DNA of 64,000 nt from Kordia algicida (GTDB lineage Bacteria > Bacteroidota > Bacteroidia > Flavobacteriales > Flavobacteriaceae). The notes beneath the pieces are model-generated. The model searched no databases, was not told the origin of the DNA, and saw only the letters and a program-made list of their open reading frames with translations. The DNA lies in the NCBI RefSeq assembly GCF_051013375.1, contig NZ_CP142125.1. One strand, given 5' to 3'. Each line of letters opens with the position of its first letter. Positions within the stretch are counted from its first letter, which is position 1. Of this stretch, positions 1 to 8,465 are shown one piece after another. A program made the position numbers and the translations under genes.

Positions 1-288
1 TGTATCTCTAGAGTTCATATCGTTGTGATATTTTCCACTCCAAAAGAATGTTTTTCCTCCTTTTACAACTTCGATTCCAGAAATATCAATATTTCTAGCC
101 GCTAACATGTCTAAATATTCTTGTGGAAAATCTTCTCCTACAACTGATACAATAGCAGAATCTACATTAAAGTTAGCAGCAGACAATCCGATATATGTAG
201 CCGCGCCACCTAAGATTTTATCTGTTTTTCCAAATGGTGTTTCAATAGCATCAAAAGCAACCGTTCCTACAATTAATAATTTGCTCAT
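1..288 (-). CDS. PfkB-family carbohydrate kinase, 3' part outside window
   Basis: The minus strand from 288 to the left edge is open and encodes 96 residues of a ribokinase/adenosine-kinase-like sugar or nucleoside kinase (PfkB family). The start reads MSKLLIVGTVAFDAIETPFG, followed by a glycine-rich LGGAATYIGLSAANF segment, the usual N-terminal substrate-binding part of the fold, and VSVVGEDF. The C-terminal ATP-binding motif with the catalytic Asp lies beyond the edge, so substrate cannot be assigned. It lies 112 bp downstream of the START-domain gene on the same strand. No frame damage is visible in the part that can be read. Confidence 0.85.
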   Translation of the reverse strand, partial: MSKLLIVGTVAFDAIETPFGKTDKILGGAATYIGLSAANFNVDSAIVSVVGEDFPQEYLDMLAARNIDISGIEVVKGGKTFFWSGKYHNDMNSRDT

Positions 289-400
289 TTTCGAATTAAA
301 ATTTTTGCAAACTTACATAAAATTTTCCCAAGAAAAATAGCTTGCATAGCTAGATGTATGATTTGTTATTTTTTTTCAAAGAAAGTATTGTGTTTATAAA

Positions 401-991
401 CTACTGAACTTTTTCTTTTAAGGCCAAAAAGTTATAATATGGAGCTCGTGTAATGGTACTATTTACAAACCAACTTGGCAAGTTTCCACTAGGATCGCCA
501 TGCATTTGATGTGTAATTTTTACCATATCATCTTTTTGTTCTAACAACCAATATCCTTCAAAATAAGTAATTCGTAAATAATCATCCAATATTGGATATG
601 CATCAGAAGCTGCCATAATATCAATTCGCAATGCATCTTTGGTAATTCTTCTTGTTGTCAATAAAATGACAACATCTCGGTTGCGTAGTGGCCAAGGAAG
701 ATCTAAAGCCATCCATACAAGATGCTTATTTTCAGAAGATTTAGATAGTAACTTGCTATCAATAGCTTTGTAATTCCAATTGTGAAGTTGGTCGCCATCT
801 AAAATAATTTCTTTGACTGTATTTAAAGAACTTTTAACGGTCATTTGAACTTTATAAGCCTTTATTTTGCTAGAATCTATAGATTTTGTGTAAATCTTAA
901 TATCATCTTTATCCTTCTTTAGTTTCCAATCTTCTTGGGCTAAAAGTGGTGTAAAAAATAATAAGCTAACAATAGCAATGTAGATTTTCAT
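401..991 (-). CDS. START-domain (lipid-binding fold) exported protein
   Basis: 196 residues with an N-terminal signal peptide (MKIYIAIVSLLFFTPLLAQ). The mature part resembles a START/SRPBCC helix-grip domain: WKLKKDKDDIKIYTKSIDSS at the beginning, a central WPLRNRDVVILLTT segment typical of START proteins, and a C-terminal amphipathic helix. Such domains bind hydrophobic ligands; the ligand here is unknown. The protein probably acts in the periplasm. A Bacteroidetes -7 element lies about 27 bp before the start, so it is transcribed separately from purN-rnhA, 58 bp upstream. Confidence 0.8.
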   Translation of the reverse strand: MKIYIAIVSLLFFTPLLAQEDWKLKKDKDDIKIYTKSIDSSKIKAYKVQMTVKSSLNTVKEIILDGDQLHNWNYKAIDSKLLSKSSENKHLVWMALDLPWPLRNRDVVILLTTRRITKDALRIDIMAASDAYPILDDYLRITYFEGYWLLEQKDDMVKITHQMHGDPSGNLPSWFVNSTITRAPYYNFLALKEKVQ

Positions 992-1017
992 GTTTGATTT
1001 TGAGGGAATTATACATG

Positions 1018-1025
1018 CAAAAATA
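1018..1025 (-). promoter_or_regulatory. -7 promoter element TATTTTTG for the START-domain gene
   Basis: On the minus strand the sequence reads TATTTTTG, matching the Bacteroidetes sigma-ABfr -7 consensus TAnnTTTG, about 27 bp before the ATG at 991. A clear TTG at the -33 spacing is not visible, so the call rests on the -7 box and its position. Confidence 0.45.
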
Positions 1026-1049
1026 CAAATATGATACCAAAAATACTAT

Positions 1050-1526
1050 TTAAAACAATCTGTTGCTTTCACTTTCGTAAAAGGTATCAATTTTTAATTT
1101 TTCTTTTTTGGATGCTTCTACGGCTAAAAAATCACAACGTTCATTCTGTGGATGATTGTTATGACCTTTAATCCATTGAAAATGTACAATATGTTTTCGG
1201 TAAATTTTTAAAAAACGCATCCATAAATCTGCATTCTTTTTCCCTGAAAAGCCTTTTTTCTCCCAACCAAAAACCCATTTTTTCTCAACAGAATCTACCA
1301 CATATTTCGAATCTGTAAACACTTTGGCTTCCGTATGCATGAACTTTAATTTCTCTAAAGCCACAATAACAGCTAACAATTCCATACGATTGTTGGTTGT
1401 TTTTCGATAGCCTTCAGAAAACTCTTTATGATACGGTTTTCCAACCCACTCCATCACAATTCCGTAGCCGCCTGGCCCTGGATTTCCTCTTGAAGATCCA
1501 TCTGTATAAATATGTACATCTACCAT
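1050..1526 (-). CDS. rnhA: Ribonuclease HI
   Basis: 158 residues, the usual length for RNase HI. It degrades the RNA strand of RNA:DNA hybrids. The four catalytic carboxylates are in place: D9 (HIYTDGSSRGNPG), E49 (NNRMELLAV), D72 (FTDSKYV) and D132 (NERCDFLA). The ATG at 1526 is 2 nt beyond the purN stop, so purN and rnhA form a two-gene unit and are probably translationally coupled. No basic N-terminal hybrid-binding domain is present. Confidence 0.96.
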   Translation of the reverse strand: MVDVHIYTDGSSRGNPGPGGYGIVMEWVGKPYHKEFSEGYRKTTNNRMELLAVIVALEKLKFMHTEAKVFTDSKYVVDSVEKKWVFGWEKKGFSGKKNADLWMRFLKIYRKHIVHFQWIKGHNNHPQNERCDFLAVEASKKEKLKIDTFYESESNRLF

Positions 1527-1528
1527 AA

Positions 1529-2101
1529 TTAAGAATTAGAAGTTAAAATTTGCTCAATAACTTCTGGAAAATGCTTATATTCTAGCTGATGAATCTTTTG
1601 GGCAACGCTTTCAGGCGTGTCAGTTTCTGTTAAATTGGTTGTAGCTTGGAAAATAATGGCGCCTTCATCATAATTTTCATTGACAAAATGTATGGTAATG
1701 CCACTTTCTTTTTCTTTATTTGCAACCACAGCAGTATGCACATGAGATCCATACATGCCTTTTCCTCCATATTTTGGGAGTAAAGCAGGATGAATGTTGA
1801 TTACCTTGTTGGGGAAAGCCGCGAGAATATGTTCTGGAAATTTCCACAAAAAACCAGCAAGAACAATAAGATCAACTTGTGCACTTTGAAGCAAATTAAG
1901 CACATCATCACTGTGATACAAAGCAGTTCTGTTAAAGCTAAAGGCGCTGATTTTGTGGTTTTTAGCGCGATCTAAAACTTTGGCATGCTGATTGTTAGTC
2001 AGAACTTGAACAACGGAAGCATGAGTTCGTTCTTGAAAATATCGAATAATATTTTCAGCATTTGTTCCGGAACCTGAAGCAAAAATTGCAATACGCTTCA
2101 T
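1529..2101 (-). CDS. purN: Phosphoribosylglycinamide formyltransferase (GART)
   Basis: 190 residues. It transfers a formyl group from 10-formyl-THF to GAR, the third step of purine synthesis. The N-terminal FASGSGTN loop binds the phosphoribosyl group; the catalytic residues N102 and H104 lie in INIHPALLPKYGG and the catalytic Asp in NYDEGAII (D145). Length is slightly below the E. coli enzyme. It is divergent from acpP across a 188-bp space and is the first gene of the purN-rnhA pair. Confidence 0.96.
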   Translation of the reverse strand: MKRIAIFASGSGTNAENIIRYFQERTHASVVQVLTNNQHAKVLDRAKNHKISAFSFNRTALYHSDDVLNLLQSAQVDLIVLAGFLWKFPEHILAAFPNKVINIHPALLPKYGGKGMYGSHVHTAVVANKEKESGITIHFVNENYDEGAIIFQATTNLTETDTPESVAQKIHQLEYKHFPEVIEQILTSNS

Positions 2102-2229
2102 AAAAAGAATGAAATTTAAGTGACTGTTGTTTCGACAAAAAAAAGAATAATTATTAACAAAATGAAGGTAAAAGCAAATTACTTATTCTAAAAATTTAGT
2201 AAATTAGATCACATTTTTCGAACAAAATG

Positions 2230-2258
2230 TTGTTTTAAATTAAAGTTTTTTATTTTTG
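2230..2258 (+). promoter_or_regulatory. acpP promoter (TTG-N18-TATTTTTG)
   Basis: TTG at 2230-2232 and TATTTTTG at 2251-2258 are 18 nt apart, a good match to the Bacteroidetes consensus TTG...TAnnTTTG. The predicted start is near 2265, about 25 nt before the acpP ATG. The upstream region is A+T rich, as expected for a strongly expressed gene. Confidence 0.7.
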
Positions 2259-2289
2259 CCAACAATTAAATTTTAAAAACTATAAGATT

Positions 2290-2526
2290 ATGTCAGACAT
2301 TGCATCAAGAGTAAAAGCGATTATCGTAGACAAATTAGGTGTGGATGAGAACGAAGTAGTTGCGGAAGCAAGCTTCACTAACGACTTAGGAGCAGATTCA
2401 CTAGATACGGTGGAATTAATTATGGAATTCGAAAAAGAATTCGATATCCAAATTCCAGATGATCAAGCAGAGAACATTGCAACTGTAGGTCAAGCTATCT
2501 CTTACATTGAAGAAGCAAAAAAGTAA
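2290..2526 (+). CDS. acpP: Acyl carrier protein
   Basis: 78-residue acidic helical protein that carries growing fatty acyl chains on a phosphopantetheine arm. The attachment serine is S37 in GADSLDTVEL. Length and motif are those of primary-metabolism ACP. It is followed by fabF and rnc on the same strand, the common acpP-fabF-rnc order. A hairpin followed by a short T run between acpP and fabF probably lets acpP be made in excess of fabF. Confidence 0.98.
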   Translation: MSDIASRVKAIIVDKLGVDENEVVAEASFTNDLGADSLDTVELIMEFEKEFDIQIPDDQAENIATVGQAISYIEEAKK

Positions 2527-2557
2527 GGAAAGAATAAAATTTCATATTTAAAAAAGA

Positions 2558-2590
2558 CATTAGAATGCATTTTTGCATTCTAATGTTTTG
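2558..2590 (+). terminator. Hairpin between acpP and fabF, probable partial terminator
   Basis: A perfect 11-bp stem (CATTAGAATGC at 2558-2568, complement at 2575-2585) with a 6-nt loop is followed by TTTTG. The short T run suggests attenuation or an mRNA 3' end for the abundant acpP message rather than a full stop, because fabF lacks a clear separate promoter in the 45 bp that follow. Confidence 0.6.
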
Positions 2591-2634
2591 TTAAAAGGGA
2601 TTTCTTCTTAATTTTTTAAACTAACTTATCAAAG

Positions 2635-3885
2635 ATGGAATTAAAGCGAGTTGTAGTTACAGGTTTGGGAGCATTAACCCCAATCGGAAATACAGTTGAA
2701 GAATATTGGGACGCACTGATCGCTGGTAAAAGCGGAGCCGCTCCAGTTACACATTTTGATCCAGAAAAGTTTAAAACAAAATTTGCCTGCGAGGTTAAAA
2801 ATTTTGAAGTTACCGATTTTATTCACCGCAGAGAAGCTAGAAGAATGGATAAGTTTTCGCAGTATGCAATGGTCGCTTCCGATGAAGCAATCGCAGACTC
2901 AAAACTTGATCTAGAAAGCATAAACAAATTAAGAGTTGGAGTTATTTGGGGTGCCGGAATTGGTGGACTGGAAACTTTTCAAGAAGAAGTTATCAACTAT
3001 GCCAATGGTGACGGAACACCAAAATTTAACCCTTTCTTTATTCCAAAAATGATCGCAGATATTGCTCCTGGAAATATTTCCATTAAATATGGATTTATGG
3101 GACCAAATTATACTACTGTATCTGCATGTGCATCATCAGCAAACGCTATGATTGATGCATTAAACAATATTAGATTAGGACATTGTGACGTAATTGTTAC
3201 GGGTGGAAGTGAAGCCGCAGTAACCATTGCAGGAATGGGTGGTTTTAACGCCATGCATGCCATGTCTACACGAAACGATGATCCAAAAAGTGCTTCGAGA
3301 CCATTTGATGCAAATCGTGATGGATTTGTACTTGGAGAAGGAGCTGGTGCTATCGTACTTGAAGAATACGAGCATGCAAAAGCAAGAGGCGCAAAAATAT
3401 ATGCTGAGGTCGTTGGTGGCGGATTATCATCTGATGCTTACCACATGACAGCACCACATCCTGATGGAATTGGCGTGATTGCTGTAATGAAAAACTGCCT
3501 TCAAAATGCAGGAATGCAAGCAGAAGATGTAGATCATATCAACACACACGGAACATCAACTCCACTAGGAGATGTAGCAGAGCTAAAAGCCATTACAGAA
3601 GTATTTGGTGAGCATGCTAAAAATATAAATATCAACTCTACCAAGTCCATGACTGGGCATTTGTTGGGAGCCGCTGGAGCAATTGAAGCTATTGCCTCTA
3701 TTCTTGCCATTGAGCACGGAATTGTTCCGCCAACCATCAATCATTCTACAGTAGATGAAAATATTGACCCAAGTTTAAATTTAACGTTAAATAAACCTCA
3801 AAAACGAGATGTAAAAGTTGCCATGAGTAACACCTTCGGTTTTGGCGGTCATAATGCTTGTGTATTATTTAAAAAGTTAGATTAA
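2635..3885 (+). CDS. fabF: Beta-ketoacyl-ACP synthase II
   Basis: 416 residues, standard length for KAS II, the condensing enzyme that elongates acyl-ACP with malonyl-ACP. The nucleophile is C165 in TVSACASSAN; the two catalytic histidines are in NTHGTSTPLGD (about 305) and MTGHLLGAAG (about 341). The C-terminal SNTFGFGGHNA is the usual family ending. The gene lies 108 bp after acpP and only 4 bp before rnc. Confidence 0.97.
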   Translation: MELKRVVVTGLGALTPIGNTVEEYWDALIAGKSGAAPVTHFDPEKFKTKFACEVKNFEVTDFIHRREARRMDKFSQYAMVASDEAIADSKLDLESINKLRVGVIWGAGIGGLETFQEEVINYANGDGTPKFNPFFIPKMIADIAPGNISIKYGFMGPNYTTVSACASSANAMIDALNNIRLGHCDVIVTGGSEAAVTIAGMGGFNAMHAMSTRNDDPKSASRPFDANRDGFVLGEGAGAIVLEEYEHAKARGAKIYAEVVGGGLSSDAYHMTAPHPDGIGVIAVMKNCLQNAGMQAEDVDHINTHGTSTPLGDVAELKAITEVFGEHAKNININSTKSMTGHLLGAAGAIEAIASILAIEHGIVPPTINHSTVDENIDPSLNLTLNKPQKRDVKVAMSNTFGFGGHNACVLFKKLD

Positions 3886-3889
3886 TCCA

Positions 3890-4624
3890 ATGAACTTTGT
3901 TCGCAAAATATTAAAATCCCGATCTGAAAAAGATGGGGCTTTTTTTGCTGAACTTGAAGATATTCTCGGATTCAAAACCAAAAGAAAGAAAATCTATAAG
4001 AAAGCCTTTACGCATCGTTCTATGAACAAGAAAGATGCGAAGGGAAATTCAGTCAACTACGAGCGACTAGAGTTTTTGGGTGATGCAATGTTAAGTAGCG
4101 TTATATCTGCCTATCTTTTTACGGAAGTACCTTCGGGAAATGAAGGATATTTGACCAAAATGCGTTCTAAAATTGTGAGTCGCGAGCATTTAAATGAACT
4201 TGGACGCGATTTAAAACTGATCGATTTAGTACAATCACGCATTCCAAAAGATAACTTTGGTGAAAATATACATGGAAACTTATTTGAAGCATTAATTGGC
4301 GCAATTTTTTTAGACAAAGGCTATAAATATTGTGAACGCTTTATTCACTACCGTGTAATTTCTCCATATGTAGATATTGAACGATTAGAAGGCAAAGTAA
4401 TCAGTTACAAAAGCTTGTTGATAGAATGGTGTCAAAAAGAAAAGAAAAACTTCAAATACGATGTATATGAAGATACAGGAAATGATGAATTAAAACACTT
4501 TGCCGTAAAACTTTTTATTGACAATCGTGTAGTTGGAAAAGCACGTGCCACTTCCAAAAAGAAAGCCGAAGAAAAAGCTTCAAAACGCGCTTATTTTGCT
4601 TTTCAAAAACAAATTTCTACCTAA
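3890..4624 (+). CDS. rnc: Ribonuclease III
   Basis: 244 residues. The N-terminal RNase III domain contains the signature ERLEFLGDAML (residues 58-68, metal ligands E61 and D65) and a second metal-binding segment NLFEALIGAIFLDKG; the C-terminal about 70 residues form a double-stranded RNA-binding domain ending in ATSKKKAEEKASKRA. It processes rRNA precursors and duplex RNA. It starts 4 bp after fabF and is the last gene of the acpP-fabF-rnc group. Confidence 0.96.
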   Translation: MNFVRKILKSRSEKDGAFFAELEDILGFKTKRKKIYKKAFTHRSMNKKDAKGNSVNYERLEFLGDAMLSSVISAYLFTEVPSGNEGYLTKMRSKIVSREHLNELGRDLKLIDLVQSRIPKDNFGENIHGNLFEALIGAIFLDKGYKYCERFIHYRVISPYVDIERLEGKVISYKSLLIEWCQKEKKNFKYDVYEDTGNDELKHFAVKLFIDNRVVGKARATSKKKAEEKASKRAYFAFQKQIST

Positions 4625-4785
4625 AAATTACTTGTACATCACTTGATTTTGCTTCAATTTTCGCAATAATCTTCTCTTATTTTACGATTTCTAAAAAAGA
4701 TTGCATCAGCTATAACGTTTTCGTTGCGAAATCTTTAGAAACATTACCAAAAATTAACCTTTATGTATGCATTAAATCATATATT

Positions 4786-4793
4786 TACATTTG
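4786..4793 (+). promoter_or_regulatory. -7 element TACATTTG upstream of the IPExxxVDY gene
   Basis: TACATTTG matches TAnnTTTG. It sits 15 bp before the ATG at 4809. It also includes a TTG that would otherwise be read as an in-frame start (4791); because that codon is part of the promoter, the start at 4809 is preferred. No clear TTG at -33 was found. Confidence 0.5.
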
Positions 4794-4808
4794 TTAAAAA
4801 TAAGATTT

Positions 4809-5294
4809 ATGGCAGTTCATAAACTCTTTGAGGATGATTTTGAAGAAGATAACTATACGCTCATAGCAATTCATTGCTCCACAGAAGATTATCGATTGGC
4901 GTATCTGTTAAATACCAATCTCAACCTAAAATTAGCAAGAAAACGGGAAGATTTAGACTATAATTATATGGAAGCTTCTTTCTCAATATACGAATGGAAT
5001 GATGAAGAAAACTGTGTAACTTGGAATTTGGTTGCCAATACCAGTAAAATGGAAGTAGAACAAACGGCAAGTGCTGGTTCATTATTTTCAGATCAACAAG
5101 GAAAACGAACGGTTTCAAAATACTTGATTCCTGAACGAAAAAGAGTTGATTATTTCATTAAAATATCTAGCGAAAGCTATATAAAATCTTCCAAAATTAT
5201 CGTGTCTAAAATAAATGCCATTGCAGAAGTAATTACTGCATATTCATTGAACCCAAATCAACTAAAATCTAAGAACAATTTAATTTTTGAGTAA
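4809..5294 (+). CDS. IPExxxVDY family protein
   Basis: 161 residues from the ATG at 4809. The family, named for its conserved motif, is widespread in Flavobacteriia and of unknown function; the motif IPERKRVDY is at residues 107-115. No signal peptide or membrane segment, so probably cytoplasmic. The stop codon overlaps the pyk start (TAATG), so the two genes are translationally coupled, and this gene-pyk order suggests a link to glycolysis or its control. The function is not known. Confidence 0.85.
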   Translation: MAVHKLFEDDFEEDNYTLIAIHCSTEDYRLAYLLNTNLNLKLARKREDLDYNYMEASFSIYEWNDEENCVTWNLVANTSKMEVEQTASAGSLFSDQQGKRTVSKYLIPERKRVDYFIKISSESYIKSSKIIVSKINAIAEVITAYSLNPNQLKSKNNLIFE

Positions 5295-6724
5295 TGCCAA
5301 AAAGAAAAAAGACGAAAATAGTAGCTACGCTTGGACCTGCATCAGGATCAAGAGAAACCATTAAAGAAATGATAGCGCAAGGAGTAGATGTATTTCGCAT
5401 CAACTTTTCGCACGCCAACTATGAAGATGTAAAAGAACGTATTGCTATCATTAGAGATTTAAGTGAAAAGCATGGTTATAATACTTCAATATTAGCCGAT
5501 TTACAAGGTCCGAAATTAAGAGTCGGAATCATGTCTGAAGATGTAATTGTAGAACCAGGCGATCAAATAAAATTCTGTACAGGGAAAGAATTTAAAGGGA
5601 CATCAAAAAAGGTGTACATGAATTATGAAAACTTCCCAAGAGATGTAAAAGCAGGAGAACGTATCCTTTTAGATGATGGAAAATTAATTTTTGAAGTTGT
5701 TGAAAGTGATGGAAAACAAGAAGTTACCGCCAAAGTAATTCAAGGTGGACCATTAAAATCTAAAAAAGGAGTCAATCTTCCAAACACAGATATTTCGTTG
5801 CCTGCATTAACGGAAAAAGATGTAAACGATGCTATTTTTGCTATAGGACAAGAAGTAGATTGGATAGCACTTTCATTCGTACGTCACAGTCAGGATTTAA
5901 TGGATTTACAAGCCATTATCAATGAACACTCAGAACATAAAATTCCAATTATTGCCAAAATTGAAAAGCCAGAAGCAGTCGCAAATATTGATAAAATTGT
6001 AGCTTATTGTGATGGTTTAATGGTAGCACGAGGTGATCTTGGAGTAGAAGTTCCTGCCCAAGAAGTTCCGTTAATTCAAAAACAATTGGTATTGCGCGCC
6101 AAAAAAGCTCGAATTCCTGTAATTATTGCTACACAAATGATGGAAACAATGATTACAAGCTTAACGCCAACAAGAGCTGAGGTAAATGACGTAGCAAACT
6201 CTGTAATGGATGGCGCTGATGCCGTAATGTTATCGGGAGAAACATCTGTAGGGAAATATCCTGTACAAGTGATTCAGCAAATGACAAAAATCATTAAAAG
6301 CGTAGAAGATTCTCCGTTAATTAATGTACCAGAAGAACCACCACACATTCGTACAAAACGCTATATTACAAAATCAGTATGCTATCACGCATCGCACATG
6401 GCTAACGAAATTGAAGCCAAAGCAATTTGTACCTTAACCAATAGTGGATATACAGCATTTCAAATTTCTGCGTGGCGACCAGCTTCACACATCTTAGTAT
6501 TTACATCCAACAAAAGAATTTTGACACAATTAAACTTACTTTGGGGCGTAAAAGCATTCTTTTATGACAAATTTGTAAGTACAGATGATACTGTTGAAGA
6601 TGTAAATCAAATAGCAAAAGACAAAAAATTTGTCAAAAAAGGTGACATGCTTATCAACCTAGCAGCAATGCCAATTACCGACAAAGGAATGGTAAATACC
6701 TTGCGTGTTTCTTTGATCGAATAA
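5294..6724 (+). CDS. pyk: Pyruvate kinase
   Basis: 476 residues; converts PEP and ADP to pyruvate and ATP. Visible family signatures are TKIVATLGPAS at the N-terminus, INFSHANYEDV, ADLQGPKLRVG, the active-site IIAKIEKPEAV with its catalytic Lys, MVARGDLGVEVP for Mg/K binding and IIATQMMETMI. The C-terminal regulatory domain is present. It shares one base with the stop of the preceding gene and is followed by a strong terminator at 6755. Confidence 0.98.
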   Translation: MPKRKKTKIVATLGPASGSRETIKEMIAQGVDVFRINFSHANYEDVKERIAIIRDLSEKHGYNTSILADLQGPKLRVGIMSEDVIVEPGDQIKFCTGKEFKGTSKKVYMNYENFPRDVKAGERILLDDGKLIFEVVESDGKQEVTAKVIQGGPLKSKKGVNLPNTDISLPALTEKDVNDAIFAIGQEVDWIALSFVRHSQDLMDLQAIINEHSEHKIPIIAKIEKPEAVANIDKIVAYCDGLMVARGDLGVEVPAQEVPLIQKQLVLRAKKARIPVIIATQMMETMITSLTPTRAEVNDVANSVMDGADAVMLSGETSVGKYPVQVIQQMTKIIKSVEDSPLINVPEEPPHIRTKRYITKSVCYHASHMANEIEAKAICTLTNSGYTAFQISAWRPASHILVFTSNKRILTQLNLLWGVKAFFYDKFVSTDDTVEDVNQIAKDKKFVKKGDMLINLAAMPITDKGMVNTLRVSLIE

Positions 6725-6754
6725 AAAAATGACAAAAAATTTATAGATTGCAAC

Positions 6755-6794
6755 AATATGCTTTAGTACGTTAAGTATTGAAGCATATTTTTTT
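6755..6794 (+). terminator. Rho-independent terminator after pyk
   Basis: A 15-bp stem (6755-6769 with 6775-6789, two G-U wobble pairs) and a 5-nt loop are followed by seven T residues at 6788-6794. It closes the IPExxxVDY-pyk unit. Confidence 0.85.
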
Positions 6795-6813
6795 AATAAA
6801 AAATAAATAGTAC

Positions 6814-7491
6814 ATGGCTGAAGACTTTTTAATTGGTGTCGGAAAAGACAATCGAGAACACCATAATAATCGATCAGATCAATCGCAACCACCACCAAAA
6901 CCACCGAGAAACAACAATGGTGATGATATTAAATCAAAAGGCAAAAAACAAGCTTTAAAAGGTTGTGGCATTGGTTGTTTGGCGCTGATTGTCATTTTTG
7001 TTGGACTTTCCTTTTGGTTAGGTTCAAGTTTGGAAGATGAAGAATCTAAAGATTTGCGAATCAGTTATTTAAAACAGGATATGAAACGATTAACGGCAAA
7101 TTTAACCGAAAAAGACTCGTTGTCACAATTCGTAAAACTATGTTTGGACATTGGCGTTTCTGAAGAAAACGAATTAAATAAAGACGCTTTCAAATATTTT
7201 ACACGTCGTAACGGAAACAAACTCCTTATCATTGTTGAAATTAGAGACATGCAAGACATAGAAGCTTCTACCCGAAAAGGTATTGTTGAAATTATTGAAG
7301 AATGTTTTTCATACTCGGGAGAAGACGAAAATCCTATTGACGAATATTATATTTGTATTGAAGGAAAATGGAATACTTTGTTGGTAAAAACACCGTATAA
7401 ATCTGACCTTGGCGGAAGATTTGCTGATGAAAAACTACTATTGCCATTTTATGACGAATACGTAAAAGACAGTTTACCTAGTTTAGAATAA
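6814..7491 (+). CDS. Single-pass membrane protein of unknown function
   Basis: 225 residues. A hydrophilic, proline- and asparagine-rich N-terminus (PPPKPPRNNNG near residue 30) is followed by one membrane helix at about 52-71 (GCGIGCLALIVIFVGLSFWL) and an acidic soluble C-terminal domain of about 150 residues. I do not recognise a family. The N-terminal segment is probably cytoplasmic. It lies after the pyk terminator and 9 bp before the phosphatase reading frame at 7501, so the two may be co-transcribed. Confidence 0.7.
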   Translation: MAEDFLIGVGKDNREHHNNRSDQSQPPPKPPRNNNGDDIKSKGKKQALKGCGIGCLALIVIFVGLSFWLGSSLEDEESKDLRISYLKQDMKRLTANLTEKDSLSQFVKLCLDIGVSEENELNKDAFKYFTRRNGNKLLIIVEIRDMQDIEASTRKGIVEIIEECFSYSGEDENPIDEYYICIEGKWNTLLVKTPYKSDLGGRFADEKLLLPFYDEYVKDSLPSLE

Positions 7492-7500
7492 AATAACATC

Positions 7501-7641
7501 ATGATTTTTCAAACATTACAACACAACATTGCAGCACTCGCACAGAAATTTGACACAATTTCTTCCGATAGAAAAGCACAACTAGAAACACTATCTGCGT
7601 ACATTGAAAAAAATACAGCGCTCAAAAAACTCCAAAATTGA
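7501..7641 (+). pseudogene. N-terminal piece of a low-molecular-weight protein phosphatase (frame 1)
   Basis: This 46-codon frame (begins MIFQTLQHNIAALAQKF) resembles the helical N-terminal extension that precedes the catalytic domain in Bacteroidetes members of this phosphatase/arsenate reductase family. It stops at a TGA that overlaps the TTG where the catalytic part opens in another frame. One extra A in the A6 run at 7624-7629 would join the halves as ...ALKKTPKLIVICTHNS. Either a real one-base loss, a sequencing error, or slippage on the A run. Confidence 0.6.
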
Positions 7642-8120
7642 TCGTAATTTGTACGCACAACTCCAGAAGAAGTCACTTGGGACAATTATGGTTAGCCTTG
7701 GCGGCAGATTATTACAAATTGCCAACAATTGAAACGTTTTCCGGAGGAACAGAAGCAACACTATTTCACCCGAACGCAATTGCGGCGGTAAAACGAGTAG
7801 GTTTTGAAGTGAGCATTGAAGCACAAGCCAAAAATCCAATCTACAACATTCAGTGGAAAGCAAATCAAGAACCATATCAGGCATTTTCAAAACGTTTTGA
7901 AGAAGCACCAAATCCTACACAAGAATTTGCGGCAATTATGGTATGTACTGAAGCCGACGAAGGTTGTCCTTTTGTGTCAGGAACAGATTTTAGAATTGCA
8001 TTACCATTTGAAGACCCGAAAGCATTTGACGGAACACCACAAGAAGAAGAAAAATATGATGAACGTTGCCGACAAATAGGAACGGAAATGTTATATGTAA
8101 TGTCGAAAGTTTCGAAGTAA
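7638..8120 (+). CDS. Low-molecular-weight protein-tyrosine-phosphatase / arsenate reductase-like, catalytic part
   Basis: 160 residues from a TTG that overlaps the upstream stop. The phosphate-binding loop CTHNSRRS (C5, R11, S12; CX5R-S) is that of the LMW phosphatase/thioredoxin-type arsenate reductase fold. Other features are a CTEADEGCPF segment with two cysteines and a C-terminal DPKAFDGTPQEEEKYDERC, typical of the Bacteroidetes subfamily. The native start is probably the ATG at 7501, with a frameshift between; see the companion entry. Whether it is a phosphatase or an arsenate reductase cannot be told from sequence; no ars genes are adjacent. Confidence 0.75.
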   Translation: MIVICTHNSRRSHLGQLWLALAADYYKLPTIETFSGGTEATLFHPNAIAAVKRVGFEVSIEAQAKNPIYNIQWKANQEPYQAFSKRFEEAPNPTQEFAAIMVCTEADEGCPFVSGTDFRIALPFEDPKAFDGTPQEEEKYDERCRQIGTEMLYVMSKVSK

Positions 8121-8170
8121 ACTAAAAGATTAAAAACTCAAGCAAGAAAAGCATTGACACAATAAAAAAA

Positions 8171-8293
8171 CGTCACTTCGAGTATTTTTCTGAAAGAAAA
8201 ATGTATCGAGAAGTACTATGAAACGGATCAATTCAAATCATTTCTCGATACATTTTATCTTCATTCTATTGCGATAAAACACTCGAAATGACG
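8171..8293. repeat. Long imperfect palindrome, CGTCACTTCGAG ... CTCGAAATGACG family
   Basis: The ends are inverted: CGTCACTTCGAG at the left and CTCGAAATGACG at the right, with an inner pair TATCGAGAAGTA and TTCTCGATACA. The same design recurs at 15393, 36439, 41511 and 58671, with half-copies at 12052, 60595 and 62915. No coding capacity. It resembles a degenerate non-autonomous palindromic element. Confidence 0.75.
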
Positions 8294-8320
8294 CTATTTT
8301 CCAAAAGTCAATACTGCGCG

Positions 8321-8465
8321 AAGCAAGTCTAAAATTCCAAAAGGCAAAGCCGTGTCTAAAAGCGAAGCGATCTAAGAGATTCCTGCCTTCGCAGGAACAA
8401 GTCTAACAGCCACGGCGGTCCAAAAGCGAAGCGTGTCTAAAAAATTCAGCGTTAGCGTGACCAAG
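8321..8465 (-). repeat. Gene-3'-end repeat array (TTAGAY..GCTTCGC units) after dinB
   Basis: Read on the minus strand directly after the dinB stop, several short units of the form TTAGAC(A/C)CGCTTCGCTT follow each other, interrupted by a perfect hairpin ATTCCTGCC/GGCAGGAAT-like copy at about 8379-8398. Similar arrays follow the minus-strand genes ending at 36760, 40191, 42027 and 51114 and the plus-strand gene ending at 50742. Confidence 0.65.

Noticed and set aside
4791..4808. TTG start adding six residues to the IPExxxVDY gene
   Set aside because: The TTG belongs to the -7 box TACATTTG, so the transcript would begin after it.
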